A stretch of DNA of 37,402 bases, taken from JBOGXF01 sp050694275. GTDB taxonomy: Bacteria > Actinomycetota > CADDZG01 > WHSQ01. This document shows, piece after piece, positions 1-7,309 of the stretch. Each line of letters opens with the position of its first letter. Within the stretch, counting starts at the first letter, position 1. The stretch is taken from NCBI GenBank assembly GCA_050694275.1, contig JBOGXF010000102.1:1-37402 (forward strand). The letters are read 5' to 3'. The translations under genes were made by a program, and so were the position numbers. The notes beneath the pieces were generated by a model. That model ran no database searches, was not told where the DNA came from, and saw only the letters and a program-made list of their open reading frames with translations.

Positions 1-125
1 GCGGTTTGGACACCACCAGCGTCGAAGGGGCTCCACCCTTCTCGGCGGATTTCTCCGTCACCGAGCAGCTCCCGGGTGGAGGATTTCAGTGAGCAGGTCT
101 GGGGAGGTTTAGATGAGCGTGGTCA
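1..125. repeat. 125-bp terminal direct repeat, identical to 37278-37402
   Basis: Bases 1-125 match the last 125 bases of the window exactly. Positions 44-121 are the istA-proximal terminal inverted repeat of the IS21-family element at the other end of the window, so the window opens inside that IS and leaves it near position 118. The final 7 bases of the repeat lie at or just outside the IS edge. An exact shared end of this kind is what a de Bruijn assembler produces when a contig closes on itself. It does not by itself prove a physical circle. Confidence 0.95.
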
Positions 126-1012
126 GCCCCTTCCAGTCCGTCGTGAATCCACCTCAGTTCGGGGCAGATCGCCGCTGTGCCCGCCATCGCCGCGTCTGCA
201 TGTAGCCACAGCCCGCGTTTCCGGCAGACCGCGACGATCTCCGGAAGGGCATCGACCGCCATCGTCGAAGTTGTGCCCACGGTCGCCACGACCATGACCG
301 GAAGTGCCCCGTCGGCGGCGTCTTCGTCGACAAGTCGGGCGAGGTCGTCCGGGCGCATCGCCAGCGCGTTGTCGACCTCCACCTTGCGCAGGTTTGCGGA
401 ACCGATCCCCGCGATCCGCACTGCCTTCTCGACCGAGCTGTGGGCCTGGGACGATGCGTACACAGTGAGGCGGTCGGTGATCCCGCGCTCGTTGGACGAG
501 CCCTTGGTGGCGCGCTCTCTGGCGGCGAGGAGCGCGCACAGAGTCGCGCTCGAGGCCGAGTCTTGTATGACCCCTCCACCCGACGCAGTGGAGCGGAATC
601 GCTCGGGAAGACCGAGCAGTTCGGCGAGCCAATCGAGGACGTGCGCCTCCAACTCGGTACACGCGGGGCTCGTCGCCCACAGCATGCCCTGCACGCCAAG
701 CCCGGCGGATAGCAGTTCTCCAAGGACCGAGGGCCCGGAGCTGTTGCCGGGGAAGAAAGCGAAGAAGTTCGGGGACTGCCAGTGCGTGATGCCGGGCAGG
801 ATGATCTCGTTGAGGTCCTTCAACACCTCTTCGAACGGCTCCGGATGCTCGGGTGCCGAGGGCGGGAGCTTAGAGCGAACCTCGCCGGGGGCAATTTGCG
901 ACAGCACGGGGAAGCTCTCGATCCGTTCTAGATAGTCGGCGACCCAGTCCACGGCCTCGCGCCCACGGCGCCTGAACTCGTCTGGGGACATGTGGAAGCT
1001 AGCTGGGGCCAT
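86..1012 (-). pseudogene. group II PLP-dependent amino-acid decarboxylase, C-terminus removed by IS21
   Basis: The protein resembles aromatic-L-amino-acid decarboxylases (pyridoxal_deC family). The N-terminal helix pair, the substrate-side segment around THWQSPNFFAFFP and the cofactor-side motif HADAAMAGTAAICPE are all present. In this family that motif is followed about 20 residues later by NPHKW, whose lysine binds PLP. Here the reading frame runs ...GLEGAD and then enters the IS end at about position 118, adding some 11 unrelated residues before a stop at 86-88. Family members are usually about 470 residues; only about 300 are left and the catalytic lysine is lost. ATG at 1012 is chosen as start (another ATG lies at 991); neither has a clear ribosome binding site. 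As it stands the product should be inactive. If the window end is an assembly break, the intact gene may exist elsewhere. Confidence 0.85.
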
Positions 1013-1371
1013 GCCAACGATTATGCATGGCGGGCCCTCACGACATGCTGGGCCCGCCGCCATGTGTGTCGCCCAGGACGCGCGAGGGCGACGGAAAACC
1101 CAACCCACCATGACTGAGCGGCTAATCGCGACCGCCGCCGTCCAAGACGCCGGCGAGAGCGCTAGGTGAAGCCGATCGCCTCACCTGACGCCTCACCGAT
1201 CACCCCACCGATCGCGCCACGATTGCGCAGGGCGAGTTCAACGGGTGCTTCTAAGTGAGGGCGTAGGTCGCCGTCAGGGTGCGCGACCCCCATCAGGACG
1301 CGTTAATCCTCTGCCCAGAGTGACGACTGGTGAAGTCGATAGCGTAGAACTACATGCGTTCTGAAATACAG
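1013..1371. other. intergenic region with no recognisable gene
   Basis: About 360 bases separate the broken decarboxylase from the ABM-domain gene; the decarboxylase is read away from this gap and the ABM gene is read into it. The region has scattered short repeats of the form TCACC/CGATC around 1180-1220. I see no convincing coding frame, RNA gene or terminator. A promoter for the decarboxylase would have to lie here. Confidence 0.5.
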
Positions 1372-1674
1372 CTAGAACTCGTCGCGCGTGTCGAGCTTGT
1401 TCCAGACCTTGATGTCGGGAGCCGACGTGATACCCACCTCTTGCATGATGACGGGGATGTCGGTGTTGTTCTCGAAGAACTTGTAGAAGGACTCGGGCGA
1501 ATCCCACTCATCCAGGACCATCACGACGCCGTCCCCGCCGACGAAGCGGTGATGGATGCACCCCAGGCCTTGTGCCTGCTTGTTGATTTGCTGCACCCGG
1601 TCGGCGTTCGCCTGTAGCACCTGCTCTACCTTCGCCGGGTCGGCCTGCGACGTCAGTGTAATGAAGACGCTCAA
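1372..1674 (-). CDS. ABM-superfamily (dimeric alpha/beta barrel) protein
   Basis: The roughly 100-residue product has the pattern of antibiotic-biosynthesis-monooxygenase-like ferredoxin-fold proteins: a beta strand (SVFITL), an amphipathic helix with VEQVLQANADRV, a second strand around CIHHRFV, then a hydrophobic strand GVVMVLDEW followed by SPESFYKFFENN. Family members include heme-degrading and quinone-forming monooxygenases, but many are uncharacterised and this one has no diagnostic catalytic residue. A start at TTG 1674 is preferred over an ATG at 1698 because an AGGAG sits 6 bases upstream of the TTG. It appears monocistronic. The specific function is unknown. Confidence 0.7.
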   Translation of the reverse strand: MSVFITLTSQADPAKVEQVLQANADRVQQINKQAQGLGCIHHRFVGGDGVVMVLDEWDSPESFYKFFENNTDIPVIMQEVGITSAPDIKVWNKLDTRDEF

Positions 1675-1680
1675 ATCAAA

Positions 1681-1685
1681 CTCCT
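1681..1685 (-). promoter_or_regulatory. ribosome binding site fixing a TTG start
   Basis: AGGAG on the minus strand lies 6 bases before TTG at 1674. It falls inside the longer reading frame that begins at 1698, which argues that the longer start is not used. Confidence 0.6.
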
Positions 1686-2031
1686 TTGGTCGGGGCACCT
1701 CGGCCCGTGCTTGACCAGTCTCCTCCTCGAGGTCGCCGTCGACAAGAGGCCTCCCGCCACCGACTCGCGCGAGTCTTACTGGGAAGATCCGGACTCGATA
1801 ATCACGCGTCCCCGCAGGTGCTCATCTGGGTATCGAATACGACCCCGACAAGACAACCGGATGTGTGCGCCCCTTTCGTTCGAATCCTGCCGGGGGCACA
1901 GGTTCTTTTGGCCACTGACCACCTCTGGTGTGGTTAACGGCCAAAAGAGTCCGTTGGCTGCGCCCCTTTTGTTCGGTTCCCGCCGGGGGGACAAACAAGG
2001 GGTGCGCTCGCGGCCAAACGGTGGGCCGGCG
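1686..2031. other. intergenic region with tRNA-tail-like direct repeats around a hairpin
   Basis: Two 35-bp segments, 1866-1900 and 1959-1993, agree at about 30 positions and look like tRNA T-arm/acceptor ends (GTTCGAATCC, then GCCGGGGGCA in the first copy). Between them lies an inverted repeat, CTTTTGGCC at 1905-1913 and GGCCAAAAG at 1939-1947, with a second internal pairing ACCAC/GTGGT. I find no complete tRNA, because the T stem does not pair. No gene is supported. The layout could be remnants of a tRNA-targeted integration site or a decayed tRNA array. Confidence 0.45.
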
Positions 2032-2418
2032 TCACGATCGGAGCTCTTCCTCCGTGAGGGCTCGCAGCACGCAGAACTCGTTTCCCTCGGGATCGGCCAT
2101 CACAACCCACGTCGCATCTTCACCTTGTCCTACCGAAATACGTCGCGCGCCGAGCGCTTCGAGACGTGCGACCTCGGCGGCTTGATCGATCGGACGCAGA
2201 TCCAGGTGCAGGCGATTCTTGACGCTCTTCCCCTCCGGGACACGGAAGAACATGATGTCGGGCACGATCCCATCCTCACGACTGCCCTCAGGCGGTTCCA
2301 GGACGACCTCGTCGGGATCTGAGTGCGTCCGTCGCCATCCCAGAACTTGCTCCCAGAAGCGCGCCGTCGAATCGGGGTCGTTCGAGTCGAAGCACACACA
2401 CTGCACACGAAGATTCAT
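2032..2418 (-). CDS. VOC-superfamily (glyoxalase/bleomycin-resistance-like) protein
   Basis: The 128-residue product begins with a strand typical of the vicinal oxygen chelate fold (LRVQCVCFDSNDP), then STARFWEQVLGWRR, and ends with the usual final strand and loop, WVVMADPEGNEFCVLRA, which supplies a metal-binding glutamate in many members. The central LHLDLRPID segment supplies a typical histidine. Length fits a single two-module VOC unit that dimerises. This subgroup (DPEGNEFC ending) is common in actinobacteria and mostly uncharacterised. Start ATG 2418 leaves a 258-base gap to the divergently transcribed lipoprotein gene, which probably holds both promoters. Substrate cannot be predicted. 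Confidence 0.8.
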   Translation of the reverse strand: MNLRVQCVCFDSNDPDSTARFWEQVLGWRRTHSDPDEVVLEPPEGSREDGIVPDIMFFRVPEGKSVKNRLHLDLRPIDQAAEVARLEALGARRISVGQGEDATWVVMADPEGNEFCVLRALTEEELRS

Positions 2419-2676
2419 CGTCGGATTGTAGGTCGAGACTCTTGGCTATGGCTCAGGCTGGATGGTGAACGGCTCAGACGCGCCTTGGGCGCATGTCTCT
2501 TTGTCGTCGCCCGGCTTCACACGCCGCTCGGCTACGAAACGCCCGGTACTGCCCCGATTCGGTCGGTAGCTCCAGGCCAAAGCTGCCTTTGCGATTCGTC
2601 TTGGTCGACCCATGCGTTGAACCGCACGGCCCCCGCTTTCGTATTACCTCCAAGGCTGCTATGGGAGGTGTCGGCA

Positions 2677-3144
2677 ATGAATCGATTCCTGACGTTGTCC
2701 GTTGCGTGTGCGCTGCTGCTCGCAGCGTGCGGAGACGATGCGGAGGAGTCTCCCGCGGAAACCCAGGAACAAGCACAGGAGCCGGCGGCCGCCACGGTCG
2801 AGGTGGCGAGCTCGCCCCTCGGCGACATCATCGTTGATTCCGAGGGGATGACCCTGTACATGTTCGTGCCCGACCAAGAGCAGAACGGGGAGCCGACTTG
2901 CTACGACGAATGCGCAGACGCGTGGCCGGCGCTCGAGGCCGCGGGAGAACCGACCGCCGGAGAGGGTCTCGACCAGTCGCTGCTGGGAACCGCCGAGCGC
3001 ACCGACGGCACCACCCAGGTGACCTACAACAACCTGCCGCTGCACAACTTCTCGGGAGACGAGGCCGCCGGTGACACCAACGGCCAAGGGCTCATGGACA
3101 TCTGGTGGGTGGTGTCGCCGGACGGGAACCCCGTCATGGAGTAG
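2677..3144 (+). CDS. secreted-repeat lipoprotein (COG4315-like)
   Basis: The 155-residue product has a lipoprotein signal peptide with lipobox LAAC and lipidated Cys18, then an acidic, glutamine- and alanine-rich linker (about residues 19-44). Two copies of the secreted-repeat motif follow: GMTLYMFVPD with CYDECADAWPAL, and LPLHNFSGD with NGQGLMDIWWVVSPDG. These match the family annotated as lipoproteins with Yx(FWY)xxD motifs, which are surface-anchored and of unknown biochemical role. ATG 2677 is preferred because GGGAGG at 2663-2668 is 8 bases upstream; a longer in-frame reading from 2323 has no lipoprotein signal at its start and is rejected. A hairpin downstream (3154-3174) may end the transcript. 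Confidence 0.85.
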   Translation: MNRFLTLSVACALLLAACGDDAEESPAETQEQAQEPAAATVEVASSPLGDIIVDSEGMTLYMFVPDQEQNGEPTCYDECADAWPALEAAGEPTAGEGLDQSLLGTAERTDGTTQVTYNNLPLHNFSGDEAAGDTNGQGLMDIWWVVSPDGNPVME

Positions 3145-3153
3145 CGGGCAGAC

Positions 3154-3174
3154 ACCCCGATCGCTTTACGGGGT
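3154..3174 (+). terminator. putative terminator hairpin after the lipoprotein gene
   Basis: ACCCCG at 3154-3159 pairs with CGGGGT at 3169-3174 around a 9-base loop, 10 bases after the stop codon. There is no T-run, so it may only be a weak or protein-assisted terminator. Confidence 0.4.
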
Positions 3175-3217
3175 AACTTGAGCCGAAGTGCGCCGCGGCG
3201 TCAAGGTGGTCGAACTG

Positions 3218-3236
3218 AGCGTCGGAAGGCGACGCT
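3218..3236. other. short hairpin upstream of the glycosyltransferase gene
   Basis: AGCGTCG at 3218-3224 pairs with CGACGCT at 3230-3236 around a 5-base loop. It lies 29 bases before the GTG start at 3265. The arm and following bases (AGCGTCGGAA) recur in the much longer palindrome at 30622-30652. It could be a regulatory hairpin in the 5' leader or a remnant of a small repeat family; nothing more can be said. Confidence 0.35.
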
Positions 3237-3264
3237 GGGTTGACCGGACGTCGGGGAGAAAAAC

Positions 3265-4521
3265 GTGAAGAGACGCACGCTGATCATTCTCGTCTGCGCT
3301 TTTCTTGCCAGCCGAGTGCTGAACGTGTCGCTCGCCTACCTCCCCATCAACTACAACGCAGGGTTTGGCGATCTCCAGAAGTACCAGTCGTGGTCGACCG
3401 CCATCGTTGAAGACAAACTAGATCTCTACTCGAATGCGTCGATCGAATACCCGCCCGGCGTTCTCCCGTTCCTTGGGGCGGCAAAGATAGTGCCGTTCGG
3501 AGGCTCGGAGTTCGGCCAGCAATTCATCTGGATCATGGTTTTCCTGGATCTCGCCGGCTTCGTCGGGGTGTTGCTGCTGGCGAGGCGCTGGGGGTCGTCG
3601 CTCGGCCCGTGGGTCTGGATCGTTGCCATGTTGCTGCTCGGCCCGATTGTGTACCTGAGACTTGACCTGATTCCGGCGGTGGCGACTGTGTGGGCGATTC
3701 AACGGGCGTCCGTAGGACGCTGGGGTGGGGCCGGCGGATGGCTCGGCTTCGGGGCGATCGCCAAGGTTTATCCGGCGTTCTTGCTGCTGCCCGCGTTCGA
3801 GGTGACGCCACGCTTCAAGAGGCTTCTGGGGGGCGCCGCTCTGATCGCAGCCTTGTTTCTTCTTCCCATCGTGGTGTCAGGGTCGTGGCACGGGCTGCTG
3901 GACGGCGTGATCGGTTTTCACTCCCAGCGCGGCGTCCATGTGGAAAGCACCTGGGGGTTCTTGCTCCTGACCGCCAGCGAGTTCGGGTACGACATGCACC
4001 CGAATTTTCAGTTTGGCGCGAACGAGGCGGTCTCCGGAGTTTCCGACCTCCTCAAGTCAATAGGTCTTGCCGGCTCCTTTGCCGCGCTCGGTCTGGGATG
4101 GTGGATGGTTGGTCGCTATGTCGGGAGGGGAGACGTCCCATTTCTCGCAGCGGGGATGTTCGGGACGCTGGCCCTGCTGATGTTTCTCGGGACCGTCTTC
4201 TCGCCGCAGTTCGGTGTCTGGCTCATCGGGCTCGGCGCAGCCGCACTCTCCCACCCACTGACCAGGAGGCTGCGGTGGTCGCTGCTGTCGGTCCTTCCCA
4301 TCGCGCTGCTGACCCAGATCATCTTTCCGTTCACCATTGGTGATGTCTTGGGCCCCTTCTATGCCGGTGCATCTGAGCCCGGATCTCCGCTTGGCCTGAC
4401 GGTGCTGGGCCTGCGCAATTTCCTGGTTCTCGCCGCCGGTGTGGCAACGTTCTGGGGCCTGAAGGCAGCATCGCAAAGCAGGAAGGAGGCTGGCCGACTC
4501 CCGGAGAAGGTACCCGTATGA
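3265..4521 (+). CDS. GT87-like integral membrane glycosyltransferase
   Basis: The 418-residue protein has about ten hydrophobic segments and the layout of GT-C fold polyprenol-phosphate-sugar-dependent glycosyltransferases (DUF2029/GT87, related to mycobacterial mannosyltransferases). An acidic first loop after TM1 is followed by the family's conserved EYPPG at about residues 60-65. A later FGAIAKVYPAFLLLP segment also matches family members, where the lysine-tyrosine-proline region is conserved. Such enzymes add sugars to cell-envelope lipids or glycans from the outer face of the membrane. The start is GTG 3265 with GGGGAG upstream. Its last codons overlap the start of the LVIVD gene by 4 bases (ATGA), so the two are probably translated together. 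The sugar and acceptor cannot be read from the sequence. Confidence 0.75.
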   Translation: MKRRTLIILVCAFLASRVLNVSLAYLPINYNAGFGDLQKYQSWSTAIVEDKLDLYSNASIEYPPGVLPFLGAAKIVPFGGSEFGQQFIWIMVFLDLAGFVGVLLLARRWGSSLGPWVWIVAMLLLGPIVYLRLDLIPAVATVWAIQRASVGRWGGAGGWLGFGAIAKVYPAFLLLPAFEVTPRFKRLLGGAALIAALFLLPIVVSGSWHGLLDGVIGFHSQRGVHVESTWGFLLLTASEFGYDMHPNFQFGANEAVSGVSDLLKSIGLAGSFAALGLGWWMVGRYVGRGDVPFLAAGMFGTLALLMFLGTVFSPQFGVWLIGLGAAALSHPLTRRLRWSLLSVLPIALLTQIIFPFTIGDVLGPFYAGASEPGSPLGLTVLGLRNFLVLAAGVATFWGLKAASQSRKEAGRLPEKVPV

Positions 4522-5594
4522 AGCGCAGCCTGAATGCTTGCTTGGCCGCCGTTCTCCTGGCCCTTCCGATCGTTCCGCCCGTCTTCGCCGGACCGAGCCC
4601 CGGCGGTAACTCGTCGGACAACGTCGAGTGGCTCAAGCTCGTTCCGTTCGACGCGGTCACCGCTACCGGAGCGCGGTTGATCGGTAAGCACCTCTACGTC
4701 ACGTCGTGGCGCAACTTCTCGATCTACGAGGTTTCCGATCCGGCCGAACCGGTCTTGCTCTCGACGACGCCTTTCGGATTCGAGTTCGAGAACGAGGATG
4801 TCTCGACGAACGGGAAGATCATGCTGTTCTCGGAATCCTTGCCCCGTAGCATCCTGCACATCTGGGACGTCGAAGACAAGACGAATCCGGTCGAGATGGC
4901 CGCGCTCCAGGGCGCGGGGGACCACACGACGAGTTGCATCTTGGCCTGCAAGTGGTCGTACGGATCGGACGGATCGATCGTCAATCTGAGCGACCCCGCC
5001 AATCCCAAGCTCGTCGGCGACTGGCACAAGCTTGTCGGGCTGAACGGCGGCGCCCACGATGTCGAGGAGTTCAAGCGTGGCTTCGTGATCGTCTCCACGT
5101 ACTCGACGCCGCTGCTCCTCCTCGACGTGCGCAAACCGCTCGAGCCGAAAGTCCTGGCGCAAGGCGAGCATCCCGCTCCGGGGCAATGGATCTTCCACGC
5201 GGCGCGGTGGCCGAATCGCGGCAAGGATCGGTTCCTGCTGATGCAGGGCGAGGGCTCTTCCGGACCCTTCGTGACCTACGACACCAGAGGATGGAGAAGG
5301 ACCAAGACGTTCAGGCTGGTCGACAGCTTCACGGTGGAGAACTCGACGGCGAGCTCGCACTGGTTCGAAGAGCACCCCAACTTTCGCAACGGGGGATTGG
5401 TGACGATCGGGTGGTACGGAAAGGGGACGCGCTTCTTGAAGGTCTCGCCCGAGGGAAAGGTCAAAGAGGTCGGCTGGTTCGAGCCTTGGGCGCAACGCAG
5501 CGGGTTCTCCGCGTACTGGCTATCGAAGGATCTCGTTTACGGGATCGATCTCTATCGCGGGATAGACATCCTCCGCTTCGATCCCGATAAGTAG
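4518..5594 (+). CDS. exported LVIVD-repeat beta-propeller protein
   Basis: The 358-residue protein has a classical signal peptide (KRSLNA...LLALPIVPPVFA, cleavage near residue 24). Repeated LVIVD-type blades follow, recognisable as a hydrophobic strand followed by DPANP/DPAEP/KPLEP turns: IYEVSDPAEPVLL, HIWDVEDKTNPVEM, IVNLSDPANPKLV and LLDVRKPLEPKVL. The DHTTSCILACKWSYGSDGSIV segment, with two cysteines, matches a motif common in actinobacterial members, and a WFEEHPNFRNGGL segment follows. The fold is a predicted secreted beta-propeller of unknown ligand. It starts within the stop codon of the membrane glycosyltransferase, which suggests a shared envelope role (inference). A strong hairpin lies after the stop. 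Confidence 0.8.
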   Translation: MKRSLNACLAAVLLALPIVPPVFAGPSPGGNSSDNVEWLKLVPFDAVTATGARLIGKHLYVTSWRNFSIYEVSDPAEPVLLSTTPFGFEFENEDVSTNGKIMLFSESLPRSILHIWDVEDKTNPVEMAALQGAGDHTTSCILACKWSYGSDGSIVNLSDPANPKLVGDWHKLVGLNGGAHDVEEFKRGFVIVSTYSTPLLLLDVRKPLEPKVLAQGEHPAPGQWIFHAARWPNRGKDRFLLMQGEGSSGPFVTYDTRGWRRTKTFRLVDSFTVENSTASSHWFEEHPNFRNGGLVTIGWYGKGTRFLKVSPEGKVKEVGWFEPWAQRSGFSAYWLSKDLVYGIDLYRGIDILRFDPDK

Positions 5595-5628
5595 GCGTCT
5601 CGCGCGCCGAACTCCTCGCCCCCGGACG

Positions 5629-5660
5629 CGACAAGGGCCCGCTCCCGCGGACCCTTGTCG
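5629..5660. terminator. bidirectional terminator-like hairpin
   Basis: CGACAAGGG at 5629-5637 pairs with CCCTTGTCG at 5652-5660, with further inner pairing CCGC/GCGG around a 4-base loop. It sits between the convergent LVIVD (plus) and anti-sigma (minus) genes, where it could end both transcripts. It lacks a clear T-run. Confidence 0.6.
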
Positions 5661-5688
5661 AACCGCCTAGCTCTTCGCTGGTCTTTGG

Positions 5689-6648
5689 TTACGGCCTGTT
5701 GCTCTGTCCCTGCTCGGCCTGCTCCTCGCCGGTCTCTTGACCGTCGTCGCCGGCCTGCTGACCCTGCCCGGATTTCTCCTCGCCGGTCGTCTGGCCGCTC
5801 GATCCGGCGTCCTGACCCTCGCCGGACTTGCTGTCGCCGGCGTCCTGACCCTCGGCGGACTTGCTGTCGCCGGTGGTGCGACCCTCGGCGGACTTGCTGT
5901 CGCCGGTCGCTTTGCCCTCGGCGGCCTTGGTCTCGCCGGTGGCCTGACCGTCGTCTCCTGCGGCGCAGGGGTCGGTCTCGGTGGTGAACTCTTCGCCCGC
6001 GGCCTCGGTTGCTGTGGTCGCCACGGCGATGCCGAACTCGCAGTCGAACTCGCCGGCCCAGTTGGAGATCAGGTCGAACACCGCCAACGCCACGGGGCTG
6101 GCGTGGTCTGGGTCCGGCCCGTCACCGAGCACTGTGACCTCGGGATCGTCGGGGAGGACATCGGTGTCGAGGTCGTCGCCCTGGTTGGGAAGCTCGACGC
6201 CGAGCACCGCGTCGAAGGCCTCCTCGGCCGCGTCGCCCGGAAGATCCACTCCGGCGAATGCGAGCCCGGCCACCAGGATCATGGCGGCGACGGCCGTGGC
6301 GGCCGCCTTGGCAATCAGGGATACGAATCGGTTGCTCATGATGCTCCTTCTCCTAGGCGGCGCGGCGGACACCCGGTCGGGCCCGTTGGCTTTGCTTGCC
6401 GGACTGACACTGGGGTCGCCCTCGATGGAGATTCGAGCCGTTTCCACGATCGCGGCCACGTGAGCCTCCTCAACATCGGTCGGGGGGGTCTGGGCCAGCG
6501 CGGCCTTGGTCTCGCTCAGGAACGAGGCGAGTTCGTCAAATTCGCCGTCGCTGGCCGGCGCCCGGCCGTCCAGCAGGCGGTCGATGTCACGGTCGCTGAG
6601 TCCGAAGAAACGTCTCATCTCATCTTCGTAAGCGCCGTGTTCGCTCAT
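5689..6648 (-). CDS. membrane anti-sigma factor with repetitive acidic extracytoplasmic tail
   Basis: The 319-residue protein has a charged N-terminal cytoplasmic region (1-105, including RRFFGLSDRDIDRLLDG), one transmembrane helix at about 109-133, and an extracytoplasmic part. That part carries a conserved-looking block (135-228, with Cys at 203 and 228) and then a low-complexity tail at 236-315 built from imperfect ten-residue units like TGDSKSAEGQ. Its start overlaps the stop of the ECF sigma gene by 4 bases (ATGA), the usual arrangement for a sigma/anti-sigma pair. Role as anti-sigma is inferred from position and topology, since the N-terminal domain does not show a clear zinc-binding HxxxCxxC. 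The Gly/Ser/Glu-rich tail may reach through or along the cell wall. It could alternatively be a sigma-coupled membrane protein that does not inhibit the sigma. Confidence 0.7.
   Translation of the reverse strand: MSEHGAYEDEMRRFFGLSDRDIDRLLDGRAPASDGEFDELASFLSETKAALAQTPPTDVEEAHVAAIVETARISIEGDPSVSPASKANGPDRVSAAPPRRRSIMSNRFVSLIAKAAATAVAAMILVAGLAFAGVDLPGDAAEEAFDAVLGVELPNQGDDLDTDVLPDDPEVTVLGDGPDPDHASPVALAVFDLISNWAGEFDCEFGIAVATTATEAAGEEFTTETDPCAAGDDGQATGETKAAEGKATGDSKSAEGRTTGDSKSAEGQDAGDSKSGEGQDAGSSGQTTGEEKSGQGQQAGDDGQETGEEQAEQGQSNRP
5704..5943 (-). repeat. tandem 30-bp repeats encoding the anti-sigma tail
   Basis: About eight imperfect 30-bp units code for GDSKSAEGQ-like decapeptides. The central four are the most alike (GDSKSAEG or GDSKSGEG); outer units have drifted to GETKAAEG, GEEKSGQG and GEEQAEQG. 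The pattern fits expansion by unequal recombination or slippage, and copy number may vary between strains. Confidence 0.85.
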
Positions 6649-7202
6649 AGGGTTACGCCCTCCCTGGAAATTTCTCTCTTTAAGGCGGCGAGCCCCCTGC
6701 GCTGAAGGGCCTTGACCGCCCCCGGGCGTTTCCCCACCGCCAGCGCGACCTCATCCACGGTCAGGTCGCCGAACAGCCTCAGGAGCAGGACGTCCTGCTG
6801 GTCGGGGGAGAGCCTGCGGATGAGGCGCCGGACCCGGTCGACGGCGAGGGATCGCAGCGCGGTTTCCGCGGTATCGACATTGGCGGTCTCCTCGGCGAGA
6901 TCTCGATGATCGACGGGCGCGGCCGGCCGGCGCCCTGCGCTCCGGGTCGCGTCGAGCATGCGGTGATGGGCGATCGTGAAGACCCACGCGCGGAAGTCGC
7001 GTTCGTCCCCGGAAAAGGCGTTGAGATCCCGTACGAGCTGCAAGAAGACTTCGCCCGTGAGATCCTCGGGTTCGGTCGCGCCGCGGGCGCGCAGGTAGCC
7101 CGTTACGGGGGCCGCAAGGTCGCGGTAGATGGCGGTCCAGGCCCATTCGGCCCCCGCGCGCGCGGCCTCCAGCGTCACGTCAAAGTCGTCGCCCAAGGTC
7201 AC
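6645..7202 (-). CDS. ECF-type RNA polymerase sigma factor
   Basis: The 185-residue protein has the two conserved sigma-70 parts. Region 2 spans about residues 25-92 (WTAIYRDLAAPVTGYLRARG, DLTGEVFLQLVRDL, FRAWVFTIAHHRMLD). Region 4 spans about 118-175 (IRRLSPDQQDVLLLRLFGDLTVDEVALAVGKRPGAVKALQRRGLAAL), with a recognition helix-turn-helix. Length is normal for ECF sigmas. The start is GTG 7202. The following gene overlaps by 4 bases and is probably its anti-sigma. The sigma likely directs a small stress or envelope regulon; target promoters cannot be assigned, although such pairs often regulate themselves from the 107-base gap upstream. Confidence 0.9.
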   Translation of the reverse strand: MTLGDDFDVTLEAARAGAEWAWTAIYRDLAAPVTGYLRARGATEPEDLTGEVFLQLVRDLNAFSGDERDFRAWVFTIAHHRMLDATRSAGRRPAAPVDHRDLAEETANVDTAETALRSLAVDRVRRLIRRLSPDQQDVLLLRLFGDLTVDEVALAVGKRPGAVKALQRRGLAALKREISREGVTL

Positions 7203-7309
7203 GAAATCAACTCATCCTCATTCCTCTTGTTGTCGGTAACGTGAGCGGTTGCTTTACCGAAACCGTACAGGCCGGTGAGGATGCGGGGAAGGCTGCGCGG
7301 CCTTGGGAG

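Noticed and set aside
1866..1900. Possible tRNA gene (T-arm-like GTTCGAATCC with GCCGGGGGCA)
   Set aside because: The T stem does not pair (TTTCG against CCTGC) and no D arm or anticodon arm can be drawn upstream, so it is at most a remnant.
2323..2676. Long N-terminal extension of the lipoprotein gene
   Set aside because: It is not protein-like and would hide the lipoprotein signal peptide. GGGAGG before ATG 2677 sets the start.
5704..5943. Regular short repeats resembling a CRISPR array
   Set aside because: The repeats are about 30 bp and tandem with no unique spacers, and they encode an in-frame protein tail.
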